Counted from the first letter of the stretch, positions 33,387-43,184 are shown. The stretch is DNA of 64,000 nucleotides from Albibacterium bauzanense (GCF_004339765.1 NZ_SMGO01000001.1:806001-870000), one strand, 5' to 3'. Numbers and translations are program-made. The notes: a model not told the origin generated them from the letters alone.

Positions 33387-35426
33387 TTAATTTATACCGT
33401 TGGAGTCAGCATCAAATAAGGCATCTACAATTCTGCGAATATCTTGATCTTGAGAAAATAGCTTCCAGATCAGATTCGTCTTTCCATTTTCTATCATTAT
33501 AGCTTCAGTCCCAAAACGAATTCCTTGTGTATTCAATGAAAGCTTATTTTCTTTTATATTGATTGTTCTAAAGCCATATTCACTCCAAAATAATGTTGGA
33601 TAATTTCGATAAACCTCTACTAAATTTCTAAGGGCAAAGCCTGGATTTAATGGGTACGTACTAACAATTGATGAAGGATTAACCCATCCCAGCGAATCAA
33701 CAATTAAATTACTTCCTAAACCAGCGGGCAAGGAACCTTCTTCTAATGATCTCCTATACTGGATCAAAATTAAATTCTGTAGTTCTTTATAATAATTAGC
33801 TGTTTTATCATGCTTATCTCTTGGATCAAATACCGCAAAGGCAGTCAATAATGTATCAAGAGAGTCATCTATTGCTCCAATTGTTAATGGCAGACCATAA
33901 TAAGTTTCTTCAGACAGATTTTTAGTTATAGAAATAGAGTCATTAAACGGAATGTTATATGCCGGAGAAGCCCATGCGATAAGATAAGCAGACAGTGCTT
34001 CTCTTCCCAACAAGGGTGTAGCTTCCTCAAAATTCGTATCTACTGACCAATTGGTAAACAAGAAGGGAGTTTCCGGCTTCATAAACTCTTTCCATTCAAC
34101 TGCATTTATAATAGATGTAAGCTTATTGATTATAGCAGCTTCCGTAGCGTCTTTCGGATTTAGATATTGCTTTACTACTATTAAACCTTGTATCAGGTAG
34201 GAAGTTCCATCCAGGTCGATTACCGGGTTATGAGGATTGGGGAAAACACCTTTTCCGGTCCTGCCATCCATTAAAGCAGGAAAAGCGCCATGAATAGATT
34301 CTGCAGAAGTTAGAAAATCACTTATTTTGCTAAGCCTGTCAACTAAAACACTTCGAAGTATCATCTTCTGATTAACACCACTAATCAATGCCATTATTCC
34401 AACTCCTGTAAGCTTGGAAGAAACAATTGCATTACCATGAGATCTTTTAAATTGTTGCATTCCACTATTAAACTCCGATCCATCGACAAAGTATTCAACA
34501 TTGGCTTGTTGAACCATATTTAAAAGCTCCTCATTACTAAGAAGCTTTGTCTTGGTTTCTTTTACCGAACTATAAGGTGACTCTCTGTATTGAAAATCCA
34601 GCCATGTAATTTTATAATAATAGGTCTTTCCAACTTCTGAGACAATATCACTATACTTTGTCGCAAAAATTGGACGAATTGCGATAGGCCTGAAATCCTT
34701 ATTGTTCTCTGATCGATAAATTTTAATATAACGAATACTTGGAGTTAAAGGCAATCGCCATGAAATATCAACATGTTTTTCGAACGGAATAACATTCTGT
34801 ATAACTGCCGCACTCGTCAATTTATTCATGGGTGTTCTGGAAGGCAGTATCTCTATCTGATCGATATACAGTTGGTGTTCCTTATTATCTGCTCCTTGTT
34901 GAAGAAATCGGATAGCAACAATTTCGTGATCATTAGATATGCCTTGAATTCTATTCAACGGAACCTCGATAGAAAGCCAAGTATCCTCTTTAAAATTGCT
35001 TAAATAATCTTTAAGCAGCATAGGCTGAGACATTACCGAATCGGCTTGAATTATCTGAAACGCAGGTAGTTCATCTATCGTTGTTTCAGACTGCACATAT
35101 AATTTCAAGATTAAAACTCCATTTCTCGAAGCCTGATAATTCTCTGGATAAAAAACATCTGCCTGCCAATATCCTTGAGCTGAGGAAATATAATTTAATG
35201 AGAGAGCATTATTGGGTGTAAAGAAAATGGAATCTGAAACGGGTAGATTTCCTCGAAGATTTTTAATCCAGCTATCTCCTTGATATTGAATTTTACTACC
35301 AGAATAACTACTTGGCAAGACGCTGTTTTCAAACAAAACCTCTGGATAGGTTTCTGCCATTAATGATATAGGAACACTTAAAAAGGAAAGAAAAAAAACT
35401 ATATAAAAAGTAATTGTTTGTTTCAT
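33387..35426 (-). CDS. Secreted glucoamylase-like / GH144-like protein with a fibronectin III-like domain
   Basis: About 679 residues from the ATG at 35426. A signal peptide is followed by a beta-rich carbohydrate-binding-like region (to about residue 215) with LYIDQIEILPS. A fibronectin type III-like domain comes next (about 220-300; VDISWRLPLTPSIRYIKIYRS, YYYKITWLD). The C-terminal helical toroid contains TGVGIMALISG, ALMDGRTGKGV and IDLDGTSYLIQGLIVVKQYL, resembling the glucoamylase-like GH144 family that includes endo-beta-1,2-glucanases. The similarity is partial and I cannot confirm catalytic acids, so it may be a non-hydrolytic or divergent member. No SusCD pair is adjacent. The frame extends five codons to a TTG at 35441. 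Confidence 0.65.
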   Translation of the reverse strand: MKQTITFYIVFFLSFLSVPISLMAETYPEVLFENSVLPSSYSGSKIQYQGDSWIKNLRGNLPVSDSIFFTPNNALSLNYISSAQGYWQADVFYPENYQASRNGVLILKLYVQSETTIDELPAFQIIQADSVMSQPMLLKDYLSNFKEDTWLSIEVPLNRIQGISNDHEIVAIRFLQQGADNKEHQLYIDQIEILPSRTPMNKLTSAAVIQNVIPFEKHVDISWRLPLTPSIRYIKIYRSENNKDFRPIAIRPIFATKYSDIVSEVGKTYYYKITWLDFQYRESPYSSVKETKTKLLSNEELLNMVQQANVEYFVDGSEFNSGMQQFKRSHGNAIVSSKLTGVGIMALISGVNQKMILRSVLVDRLSKISDFLTSAESIHGAFPALMDGRTGKGVFPNPHNPVIDLDGTSYLIQGLIVVKQYLNPKDATEAAIINKLTSIINAVEWKEFMKPETPFLFTNWSVDTNFEEATPLLGREALSAYLIAWASPAYNIPFNDSISITKNLSEETYYGLPLTIGAIDDSLDTLLTAFAVFDPRDKHDKTANYYKELQNLILIQYRRSLEEGSLPAGLGSNLIVDSLGWVNPSSIVSTYPLNPGFALRNLVEVYRNYPTLFWSEYGFRTINIKENKLSLNTQGIRFGTEAIMIENGKTNLIWKLFSQDQDIRRIVDALFDADSNGIN

Positions 35427-35544
35427 ATTAATTGATGACAAAGAACTTCATACAAAAATTAAGCCAGCACAATATAATAAGATATGCTTATATTAGTTTA
35501 CATAAAATGGCCATGTTTTTATAACTCGATAATATCAATTACTA

Positions 35545-35573
35545 TTTACCGACAAAACTCCATCGTTTACCGA
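35545..35573 (+). promoter_or_regulatory. Candidate LytTR-type direct repeat pair
   Basis: TTTACCGA occurs at 35545-35552 and 35566-35573, a 21-bp period. LytTR-domain regulators bind two direct repeats of about 9 bp with 12-13 bp between them, giving the same period. The pair lies about 50 bases upstream of the -7 box of the operon that encodes a LytTR regulator. Confidence 0.5.
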
Positions 35574-35624
35574 TTTATTAAGGTGATATAACTATTTACT
35601 CTTTAGGCATTTGATTGAGGTAAC

Positions 35625-35632
35625 TATATTTG
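35625..35632 (+). promoter_or_regulatory. -7 promoter element of the LiaF-like/LytS/LytTR operon
   Basis: TATATTTG matches TAnnTTTG and ends 17 nt before the ATG at 35650. The apparent upstream start TTG at 35611 lies before the box and is therefore untranscribed. Confidence 0.6.
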
Positions 35633-35649
35633 AACAAATTATTAATACA

Positions 35650-36534
35650 ATGAAAAGAAGAAATCAATCAATCCAAGGCTCTCGTTCAGGAAGAAACTTC
35701 ATCGGGCTTATCATTATCCTTATAGGAGGATTGTTACTCATTGATCGGCTCATACCAGCACTTTCATTAGGCTGGCTCTTTAGTTGGCCAATGGTATTAA
35801 TTGTCGTCGGATTATTTATAGGAGCAAAATCCCAATTTGAAAATGTAGCCTCATATATTCTAATAATACTAGGTGGCTTTTTCTTATTAAATAACTATTT
35901 CGATTTTAGATTAGGGCCTTTATTATGGCCAATCATTCTTATATTTCTGGGCTTCTGGCTTATTAAAGGTCGTTCTCAAAGATTCCGATCAGGCATTCCA
36001 CCTGTACCTCCTGTACCACCTACACCTGATGATTTTGTATGGGACAGAAGAGTTAAGGATGAGAATGATGTTGAAAATGAAGTGCCTCCGAAAACTCCAC
36101 CTTCAACTGATGAAAGTGAATTAAAAGATGAAGGAGATTGGAGTAAAAACAACGCTTACAACAAAGAAAATACAGAGAACTATAAAGAAAATAAAGATGA
36201 CTATATAGATTCTACTTCCATTTTTGGTGATGCTAAACATTACGTCGTTTCCCAACAGTTTAAGGGAGGCGACGTAGTGAACATTATGGGGGGCGCTACC
36301 ATCAATTTGATGAGGGCTGACCTTAAGGGACCTGCAACCTTGGAGGTAGTTCAACTTTTTGGGGGCACTACAATAATCACTCCATCTCATTGGGTAATCC
36401 AACCAGAAATGGCATCCATTTTTGGGGGAATTGAAGATAAGCGTTTTCATACGCATTCAGCACCCGATCGAACAAAAGTATTATATATAAAAGGAACTTC
36501 AATTTTTGGAGGTATAACGATTAAAAGCATCTAA
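35650..36534 (+). CDS. LiaF-like membrane protein (four transmembrane segments plus C-terminal beta domain)
   Basis: A 294-residue protein. Four hydrophobic segments lie between about residues 15 and 110 (NFIGLIIILIGGLLLIDRL, SWPMVLIVVGLFIG and others). A Pro-rich linker VPPVPPTPDD and an acidic, Asn-rich stretch follow. The C-terminal domain repeats an FGG strand pattern (SIFGDAKHYV, LFGGTTIITP, SIFGGIEDKR, SIFGGITIKS) as in LiaF/VraT-type cell-envelope stress proteins. It is the first gene of an operon with a LytS-type kinase 9 bases downstream. By analogy it may inhibit or modulate the kinase; this is inference. Confidence 0.82.
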   Translation: MKRRNQSIQGSRSGRNFIGLIIILIGGLLLIDRLIPALSLGWLFSWPMVLIVVGLFIGAKSQFENVASYILIILGGFFLLNNYFDFRLGPLLWPIILIFLGFWLIKGRSQRFRSGIPPVPPVPPTPDDFVWDRRVKDENDVENEVPPKTPPSTDESELKDEGDWSKNNAYNKENTENYKENKDDYIDSTSIFGDAKHYVVSQQFKGGDVVNIMGGATINLMRADLKGPATLEVVQLFGGTTIITPSHWVIQPEMASIFGGIEDKRFHTHSAPDRTKVLYIKGTSIFGGITIKSI

Positions 36535-36543
36535 TTTGCATAC

Positions 36544-37584
36544 ATGTCACAATCTAGCCAGCCTATTGTAAGGCATAGATCTCTATTATTAAGTTGCGCA
36601 ATCATTTTTTCTGGTTGGGCAATTGTGCAATCTATCACCCTCTTCTGGTATGATATTCCATTTAGCATTGCAATAATAGATAGCTTGATATCTGCTGCCA
36701 CTATAACCATAGCCTGCTATGTTGTTGCAAATGCGTTACATTATTACCAACCAGGAAATGAAAAAGTAATCTATATTCTGGTTTGGGTCTTATCACTTTC
36801 AACTCTTAGTATTGTTATTATCCGTTATGGAATTGGCTGGAGCATCCCAAATAACAACTATCAGCAATTTGTTGATTTCTCTATTCTATTAAGATTTCTT
36901 GCAGCAAGCCTACTAATCGGGTGGATGGCGCTAATGAATGTTTTATGGAATATTCAGCAAAATAACAGCGAATCAGAAAAACGCAAAGTTGATGCAGAAA
37001 AGATAGCTCGTGAAGCTGAATTATACAATTTAAGACAGCAGTTACAACCCCATTTTCTATTCAATAGCTTAAACTCTGTCATCGCTCTAATTAGTACTAA
37101 ACCAGAGCAGGCACGAACCATGGTCTTTCAACTATCAGATTTTTTACGAGGAACCCTGCATAAAGACGATCAAAAACTGTTAGGGCTTAACGAAGAGCTG
37201 GAGCATCTCCAACTTTATCTGGATATTGAAAAGGTCCGATTTGGGCACCGTCTAAATGTGGATATTCACATTGATAAGGCCAGTAACGATTCACAACTTC
37301 CTGCAATGATTGTACAGCCACTACTTGAAAATGCTATTAAGTATGGCCTATACGATACCCTCGCCCAGGTTAACATTGAAATAAACGTTCAAAGGAAAGA
37401 CAACATGTTGCAGATTCAAATTAAAAACCCCTTTGACCCCGAAAATATAAACATACAGAAGAGTTCTGGATTTGGCCTTAGAAGCATTGAGCGACGCTTA
37501 TTTCTGATCTACGGCCGGACCGATTTATTACAAACCCGTGCTGAAAAGGATACCTTTACAGCAACCATTTCAATTCCCCAATAA
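36544..37584 (+). CDS. LytS-type sensor histidine kinase
   Basis: A 346-residue membrane kinase. Four hydrophobic segments (about residues 10-140) replace a recognisable sensor domain. A coiled linker leads to the His_kinase domain with phospho-acceptor H170 in LQPHFLFNSLNS and the ATPase motifs VQPLLENAIKYG and GFGLRSIERRL. It sits between a LiaF-like protein and a LytTR regulator, 2 bases before the latter, so the three form a signalling unit probably responding to envelope state. Confidence 0.93.
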   Translation: MSQSSQPIVRHRSLLLSCAIIFSGWAIVQSITLFWYDIPFSIAIIDSLISAATITIACYVVANALHYYQPGNEKVIYILVWVLSLSTLSIVIIRYGIGWSIPNNNYQQFVDFSILLRFLAASLLIGWMALMNVLWNIQQNNSESEKRKVDAEKIAREAELYNLRQQLQPHFLFNSLNSVIALISTKPEQARTMVFQLSDFLRGTLHKDDQKLLGLNEELEHLQLYLDIEKVRFGHRLNVDIHIDKASNDSQLPAMIVQPLLENAIKYGLYDTLAQVNIEINVQRKDNMLQIQIKNPFDPENINIQKSSGFGLRSIERRLFLIYGRTDLLQTRAEKDTFTATISIPQ

Positions 37585-37586
37585 CC

Positions 37587-38330
37587 ATGATAAAAGCATT
37601 AATTATTGACGATGAACCCTTAGCCAGAAGTATCTTATTAGAATACTTAATTGATTTTCCTGAGATTCAAGTTATAAAGGAATGCAATGATGGGTTCGAG
37701 GCGGCTAAAGCAATCGCTGAATTTGAACCTAATTTAATCTTCCTCGACATTCAGATGCCAAAAATAACTGGCTTCGAACTATTGGAGCTACTGGAAGAAC
37801 CTCCTCCTGTGATATTCACAACAGCTTATGAAGAGTTTGCTATAAAAGCATTTGAGCAGCATGCTATCGACTACCTCCTGAAACCTATCAGCAAAGCTCG
37901 ATTTACCAAAGCCGTTCAGAAATTTTTGGCACAAAATGTTAATAACACCCATCAGGAAAAAACGAAATCTTTCATCCAAAAGGTCAATGAAAACAATCGC
38001 TATATAGACCGCGTACTGGTACGAACTGGCAACAACATCAAAATAATTCCGGTCAGTAAAATAAATTATCTTGCAGCCGATGATGATTACGTATGCATTT
38101 ATACCGATGAAGGAAGTTCACTAAAAAAGAACACGCTTTCTTATTTCGAACAAAATCTCGACGAAAAAGAATTTGTGAGAGTCCACCGTTCGTTCATTGT
38201 CCGAATAAATCAAGTTATACGTATTGAACCTTATGACAAAGATGGACATAAGGTTATCCTTAAGGACAAGACCTCTGTTAGTGTAAGTAAATCAGGTTAT
38301 TCAAAACTTAAAAAAGCTTTGGAAGGTTAG
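37587..38330 (+). CDS. LytTR-family response regulator
   Basis: A 247-residue regulator. The receiver domain has IIDDEPLARSIL, phospho-acceptor D54 in IFLDIQMPK, Thr in FTTAYEE and Lys in YLLKPI. The C-terminal LytTR DNA-binding domain (about residues 145-247) has INYLAADDDYVCIYTDEG, FVRVHRSFIVRINQV and VSVSKSGYSKL. It is the cognate partner of the upstream LytS-type kinase. A direct repeat pair upstream of the operon fits a LytTR site, suggesting autoregulation. Confidence 0.94.
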   Translation: MIKALIIDDEPLARSILLEYLIDFPEIQVIKECNDGFEAAKAIAEFEPNLIFLDIQMPKITGFELLELLEEPPPVIFTTAYEEFAIKAFEQHAIDYLLKPISKARFTKAVQKFLAQNVNNTHQEKTKSFIQKVNENNRYIDRVLVRTGNNIKIIPVSKINYLAADDDYVCIYTDEGSSLKKNTLSYFEQNLDEKEFVRVHRSFIVRINQVIRIEPYDKDGHKVILKDKTSVSVSKSGYSKLKKALEG

Positions 38331-38333
38331 ATC

Positions 38334-38837
38334 CTATTTATTAACTGCTGCAATTACCTGATCGATACCGTTTTCACCTTCCATGAAAGCTTTTAATTTC
38401 CGATCTGGTCCATATACATATAAAGCAGGATATTGCATTGGTTTAAACTTGGCAAGGAATTCGTATCTGCTATCTAATAACACATGAACATTTGGTTGAT
38501 CACGCATTTTACTTCCATAAGTATTCATAAAATCAGTAATGATTGCCTTATCCTGCTGAGAAACCATGTAAAAAGTGGCATCCTTAAACTGAGAGAAATT
38601 TTCTCCCATTGCAGTAATCTCATTTCTACAATGAATACAACCTGTATCAAAAAACACAAAAACGATATTACCTTGTATCGCTAAACTTGTTCTTGTAACC
38701 GGTGTATTATCTGCCATATTCAGAAAAGTAAATTCTGGAACTGATGCAGGAGCATTTGTAGCTTCACTACTATTATTGCTATTACAACCAGCAAAAATAA
38801 ATATGGATAACAATGTAAATAAGGCAGATCGTAGCAT
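38334..38837 (-). CDS. Thioredoxin-like (redoxin) lipoprotein
   Basis: A 167-residue envelope protein. The signal MLRSALFTLLSIFIFAGC ends at a lipobox Cys (residue 18). The thioredoxin fold carries the redox pair in DTGCIHC and a cis-Pro in MQYPALYVYG. The CIHC dipeptide differs from the CAPC of the TlpA-like protein at 8470. It may reduce or oxidise exported proteins, or protect against peroxide. It is convergent with the LytTR gene, with only three bases between stops. A near-consensus -7 box GATATTTG lies about 35 bases upstream. Confidence 0.85.
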   Translation of the reverse strand: MLRSALFTLLSIFIFAGCNSNNSSEATNAPASVPEFTFLNMADNTPVTRTSLAIQGNIVFVFFDTGCIHCRNEITAMGENFSQFKDATFYMVSQQDKAIITDFMNTYGSKMRDQPNVHVLLDSRYEFLAKFKPMQYPALYVYGPDRKLKAFMEGENGIDQVIAAVNK

Positions 38838-38948
38838 AGACTCTCTAATTTTTTAATTTATAATAAAAGCGTTCAAATATCTTGAGCCAAAAATATAAAA
38901 ATAAATCAATTTAAATTTATATACTTTTCCTATGTTGAACGATATTAA

Positions 38949-38956
38949 TATCTTTG
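38949..38956 (+). promoter_or_regulatory. -7 promoter element of purN-purH
   Basis: TATCTTTG matches TAnnTTTG, 16 nt before the TTG start of purN. Confidence 0.55.
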
Positions 38957-38972
38957 TGGAAAAATTCACAAT

Positions 38973-39569
38973 TTGAAGAAGCGCATCGCCATTTTCGCAT
39001 CCGGATCAGGGTCAAATGCTCAAAAAATCTTAGAATATTTCAAGGATCACAGTTCCGCTGAAGTATCTATTATTTTAAGCAATAACCCCGATGCCTATGT
39101 ATTACAAAGAGCAGATAATTTCGAAATACCTACCCACATTTTTGATCGGGATGAATTCTATCATAGCGATAATATCTTGAATCTGCTAACAGATCTTCAA
39201 ATTGATTTAATTGTTTTAGCCGGCTTTCTATGGTTAATACCAAAGAATCTGATTGAGGCATTCCCGAATCGGATTATCAATATCCACCCTGCCCTACTTC
39301 CATCTTACGGAGGAAAAGGCATGTACGGAAATCATGTACATCAAGCTGTTCTGGAAGCGAAAGAACCTGAATCAGGTATTACCATTCATTATGTAAATGA
39401 AAAATTTGACGAAGGTAAAATTATCTATCAGGCAAGATACAGAATCGAACCTGACGACACCATTGAATTAATTCAATTTAAGGGTCAGCAATTAGAGCAT
39501 TTACATTATCCCAAAGTAATTGAAAACATCATAAAAGAATTAAATACATCATCTCAACAAACACAATAA
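38973..39569 (+). CDS. purN: Phosphoribosylglycinamide formyltransferase
   Basis: A 198-residue enzyme transferring a formyl group from formyl-THF to GAR in purine synthesis. The opening MKKRIAIFASGSGSNAQKI, the catalytic INIHPALLPSYGGKGMYG with Asn and His, and the later Asp region GITIHYVNEKFDEGKII are canonical. The start codon is TTG; no ATG occurs near it in frame, and the family N-terminus begins exactly there, 16 nt after the promoter box. Its stop abuts the purH start codon. Confidence 0.95.
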   Translation: MKKRIAIFASGSGSNAQKILEYFKDHSSAEVSIILSNNPDAYVLQRADNFEIPTHIFDRDEFYHSDNILNLLTDLQIDLIVLAGFLWLIPKNLIEAFPNRIINIHPALLPSYGGKGMYGNHVHQAVLEAKEPESGITIHYVNEKFDEGKIIYQARYRIEPDDTIELIQFKGQQLEHLHYPKVIENIIKELNTSSQQTQ

Positions 39570-41102
39570 ATGAATCAGCCGGTAAAAATCAAAAACGCTT
39601 TAATATCAGTTTATTACAAAGACAATCTAGAACCTCTTATCCACCTTTTACAGAAATACGGGGTTAAGATATTTTCTACCGGAGGAACGGAGAAATTCAT
39701 CCGTGATCTGGGAGTTGATGTTACTGCAGTAGAAGATCTAACAGGCTATCCATCTATTTTAGGAGGAAGAGTAAAAACCTTACACCCCTCTGTTTTTGGT
39801 GGAATTCTTTCCAGACGTGATAACGACAGCGATAAAGAACAAACCCAACAATTCAAAATCCCTGAAATTGATCTAGTGATTGTAGATCTATACCCTTTCG
39901 AAGAAACTGTAAAGTCTGGAGCAAGTGAAGAGGATATCATTGAAAAAATCGATATTGGTGGAATATCTCTAATTCGTGCCGGAGCTAAAAACTTCAAAGA
40001 TGTTGTTATCTTATCTTCAAGAGATGATTACAAAGAATTTGAAACTATTCTGGCAGCAAATGAAGGGTCTACAAGCCTGGAACAACGCAAATATTTTGCA
40101 AAAAGAGCGTTTCATATTTCTTCTCATTACGATACAAGCATATTTAACTACTTTAATAGTAATCAACCTGATCCTTTAAATGTTTTCAAACACAGCGAGG
40201 CTCAATCAAAGAGTCTTAGATATGGCGAAAACCCACATCAGGCAGCAAGCTTTTATGGTAATTTAGATGCCATGTTTGACAAGTTGAATGGAAAAGAACT
40301 ATCATATAATAACTTAGTAGATGTAGATGCAGCAGTATCTCTAATAGACGAGTTCTCTGAACCAACTTTTGCTATTCTAAAACATACAAATGCTTGCGGC
40401 ATAGCGAGTAACAACTCTATCTTAGAAGCTTGGAAAACAGCACTTGCATGTGATCCTGTTTCTGCATTCGGTGGTGTATTAATTAGCAATGCAAAAATTG
40501 ATGAAGCAACAGCAGAAGAAATCAGTCACCTGTTCTTTGAAGTTCTTATAGCTCCTTCATACAGTGATGAAGCGATTCAGGTTTTGACTTCAAAAAAGAA
40601 TCGCATTATTTTAAGACGCAAAGAAGTTGAATTACCTGCCTTACAATTCAAAACCTTGTTGAATGGAATCATTCAACAAGATAAAGATACTGCCATTGAG
40701 AGCATTGAGCAAATGGAATGCGTTACAGATCGCAAGCCCGAAACTCGTGAGTTAACCGATTTAGTCTTTGCCAATAAAATTGTTAAACATACAAAATCAA
40801 ATACCATAGTTCTTGTTAAAGATGGCAAATTGATTTCAAGCGGTGTAGGACAAACATCAAGAGTAGATGCACTGATACAAGCAATAGATAAAGCAAAGCA
40901 TTTTGGCTTTAGCCTGGAAGGTGCTGTAATGGCATCAGATGCATTCTTTCCTTTTCCTGATTGTGTAGAAATTGCGGCAGATGCAGGTGTAACCGCCGTA
41001 TTACAGCCAGGTGGATCTATCAAAGATAAAGAGTCTGTAAATATGGCTAATAAGAAGAATATCTCGATGGTTCTTACCGGGGTACGCCACTTTAAACACT
41101 AA
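39570..41102 (+). CDS. purH: Bifunctional AICAR formyltransferase / IMP cyclohydrolase
   Basis: A 510-residue enzyme for the last two steps of IMP synthesis. The N-terminal MGS-like cyclohydrolase domain shows STGGTEKFIRDLG and GGRVKTLHPSVFGGIL. The C-terminal transformylase has LRYGENPHQAASFY, KHTNACGIA, AFGGVLISN and SDAFFPFPD. The length is standard. It starts on the base after purN stops, so the two are translated together. Confidence 0.97.
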   Translation: MNQPVKIKNALISVYYKDNLEPLIHLLQKYGVKIFSTGGTEKFIRDLGVDVTAVEDLTGYPSILGGRVKTLHPSVFGGILSRRDNDSDKEQTQQFKIPEIDLVIVDLYPFEETVKSGASEEDIIEKIDIGGISLIRAGAKNFKDVVILSSRDDYKEFETILAANEGSTSLEQRKYFAKRAFHISSHYDTSIFNYFNSNQPDPLNVFKHSEAQSKSLRYGENPHQAASFYGNLDAMFDKLNGKELSYNNLVDVDAAVSLIDEFSEPTFAILKHTNACGIASNNSILEAWKTALACDPVSAFGGVLISNAKIDEATAEEISHLFFEVLIAPSYSDEAIQVLTSKKNRIILRRKEVELPALQFKTLLNGIIQQDKDTAIESIEQMECVTDRKPETRELTDLVFANKIVKHTKSNTIVLVKDGKLISSGVGQTSRVDALIQAIDKAKHFGFSLEGAVMASDAFFPFPDCVEIAADAGVTAVLQPGGSIKDKESVNMANKKNISMVLTGVRHFKH

Positions 41103-41242
41103 GCCAATTATTATTTTTATCTTGCTATTGCAATCATTATTAATCAAAACATTATTATTCATTTTTTATAGGAAATTAATAAGCATTTTTGCAAAAAGGA
41201 ATTAACTTTACAATCAATATAAATTTATAAACAAATATCTGA

Positions 41243-42265
41243 ATGGGGTTATTTAACTGGTTCACTCAAGAAGTTGCCATTGATTTAGGTACTGCCAATA
41301 CATTAATTATACATAACGATAAAGTTGTTGTTGATGAGCCTTCTATCGTCGCATTTGATCGCACAACGAATAAAGTTATTGCAATAGGTCGTCAGGCCAT
41401 GCAAATGGAAGGTAAAACACACGCTAATATTCATACTGTACGTCCTCTAAAAGACGGTGTTATCGCCGACTTCAATGCTGCTGAACACATGATCCGCGGA
41501 ATGATTAAGAAGATCAACAATGGCAAAGGTTGGTTTTTCCCATCCTTACGCATGGTTATCTGTATCCCTTCAGGAATTACTGAGGTTGAGAAACGTGCAG
41601 TTCGCGATTCAGCTGAAATTGCAGGAGCAAAAGAAGTTTATCTTATTCACGAGCCTATGGCTGCTGCCGTAGGAATTGGAATAGATGTAGATGAACCCAT
41701 GGGAAATATGATCATTGATATTGGTGGAGGAACAACAGAAATTGCTGTTATTGCTCTTTCCGGTATCGTATGTGATCAGTCAATTCGTGTAGCAGGAGAT
41801 AATTTTGATTCAGATATCATCAACTATATCCGTCGCCAGCATAACATCATGATCGGTGAGCGTACTGCAGAAAAAATCAAAATAGAAGTCGGGTCAGCTT
41901 TGCCTGAACTACAAGATCCGCCTGAAGATTTCGCTGTTCAAGGAAGAGATCTAATGACAGGCGTTCCAAAGCAAATTACGGTTTCATATACTGAAATTGC
42001 ACATTGTTTAGATAAGTCTATCTCTAAAATTGAAGAAGGGATATTAAAAGCTTTAGAGATCACTCCTCCCGAGCTTTCTGCTGATATCTATCAAACAGGT
42101 ATCTACCTAACAGGTGGAGGAGCCTTACTTCGAGGTTTAGATAAACGTATACACGCTAAAACTAAACTTCCGGTACATATTGCAGAAGATCCTTTACGGG
42201 CGGTTGTGAGAGGAACAGGTATCTCACTGAAGAATATTGGTAAGTTTAAATTTTTAATGCAATAA
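41243..42265 (+). CDS. mreB: Rod shape-determining protein MreB
   Basis: A 340-residue actin homologue that guides lateral wall synthesis. Phosphate-binding motifs are IDLGTANTLIIHND and IDIGGGTTEIAVI, with an adenosine segment YLTGGGALLRGLDKRI. It is the first gene of an mreB-mreC-mreD-mrdA-rodA operon, so this organism is probably rod shaped. A near-consensus TAACTTTA about 30 bases upstream may be its -7 element. Confidence 0.97.
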   Translation: MGLFNWFTQEVAIDLGTANTLIIHNDKVVVDEPSIVAFDRTTNKVIAIGRQAMQMEGKTHANIHTVRPLKDGVIADFNAAEHMIRGMIKKINNGKGWFFPSLRMVICIPSGITEVEKRAVRDSAEIAGAKEVYLIHEPMAAAVGIGIDVDEPMGNMIIDIGGGTTEIAVIALSGIVCDQSIRVAGDNFDSDIINYIRRQHNIMIGERTAEKIKIEVGSALPELQDPPEDFAVQGRDLMTGVPKQITVSYTEIAHCLDKSISKIEEGILKALEITPPELSADIYQTGIYLTGGGALLRGLDKRIHAKTKLPVHIAEDPLRAVVRGTGISLKNIGKFKFLMQ

Positions 42266-42347
42266 AAAGATATGAGATTGAGATTGATGACTTGATGTTC
42301 GAATAAACCAAAAGCATAATTTCAGATCTCTATCTCAATTTTAAAAT

Positions 42348-43184
42348 ATGCGCAATCTTTGGGTATTCATAAATAGATACAGTACATTCTTTTTGTTTAT
42401 CCTGTTTTTCGGAGGCTCTATAGTTTTAGTTGTCCGTAATAACACCTTTCAACGCGCAAGTACTATAAATTCTTCTAATCAAATAATTGGCTCTATTTAT
42501 CAGCAGGTCGATTATTTCAAAGGATATCTAAGTCTGAATGAAACTAACTTAGCCCTTGCACGTGAAAATGCTGCACTTAGGGCTTTATTAAAGAGTTCTA
42601 ATTACGATAACAAAGTTATATCCAATGTTATACGCGATAGTACTCAACAGCCTGAATATTCCTATATCCAGGCTCGGGTAATAAACAATAGTGTCAATCA
42701 GAAAAACAATTATATTACAGTAAATCGGGGAGCCAGGCACGGAATAAAAAAAGGAATGGGGGTAATTTCATCCAAAGGAATTGTAGGAATTGTTCTTAAT
42801 GTCTCCGAAAACTTCTCCACTATTCAGTCCTTGCTGCACTCCGATACAAAAATCAGTGCAAGTTTGGCGAAGAGCCAAGCCTTTGGTTCGCTCGTTTGGG
42901 GAACACAATCATCTGATCCTCAAAAGGCACTCTTAAGAGACATCCCCAACCACGTCAAGGTTGAGAACAAGGAACAGGTAATAACTTCAGGATTCTCTTT
43001 ATTCCCTCCGGGCATAGTAATCGGAACCGTATTAGAGACCGGACTAAGCAGTGGAAGCAGCTTCTTAGACATCAGCGTATTATTAAATAACGATTTCAGT
43101 ACCTTACGATATGTTTATGTAATTGTAGACAAATATTCAGAAGAGAAGGAAGCACTTGAAATACAAAATTTAGATAATGACTAA
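42348..43184 (+). CDS. mreC: Rod shape-determining protein MreC
   Basis: A 278-residue periplasmic scaffold anchored by an N-terminal membrane segment (about residues 13-28). A coiled-coil region (about 55-85) is followed by the beta-barrel domain with INNSVNQKNNYITVNRG, KKGMGVISSKGIVGIV and TSGFSLFPPGIVIGTV. It links MreB to the PBP2-RodA synthase. The last bases overlap the mreD start by 8 bases. Confidence 0.93.
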   Translation: MRNLWVFINRYSTFFLFILFFGGSIVLVVRNNTFQRASTINSSNQIIGSIYQQVDYFKGYLSLNETNLALARENAALRALLKSSNYDNKVISNVIRDSTQQPEYSYIQARVINNSVNQKNNYITVNRGARHGIKKGMGVISSKGIVGIVLNVSENFSTIQSLLHSDTKISASLAKSQAFGSLVWGTQSSDPQKALLRDIPNHVKVENKEQVITSGFSLFPPGIVIGTVLETGLSSGSSFLDISVLLNNDFSTLRYVYVIVDKYSEEKEALEIQNLDND

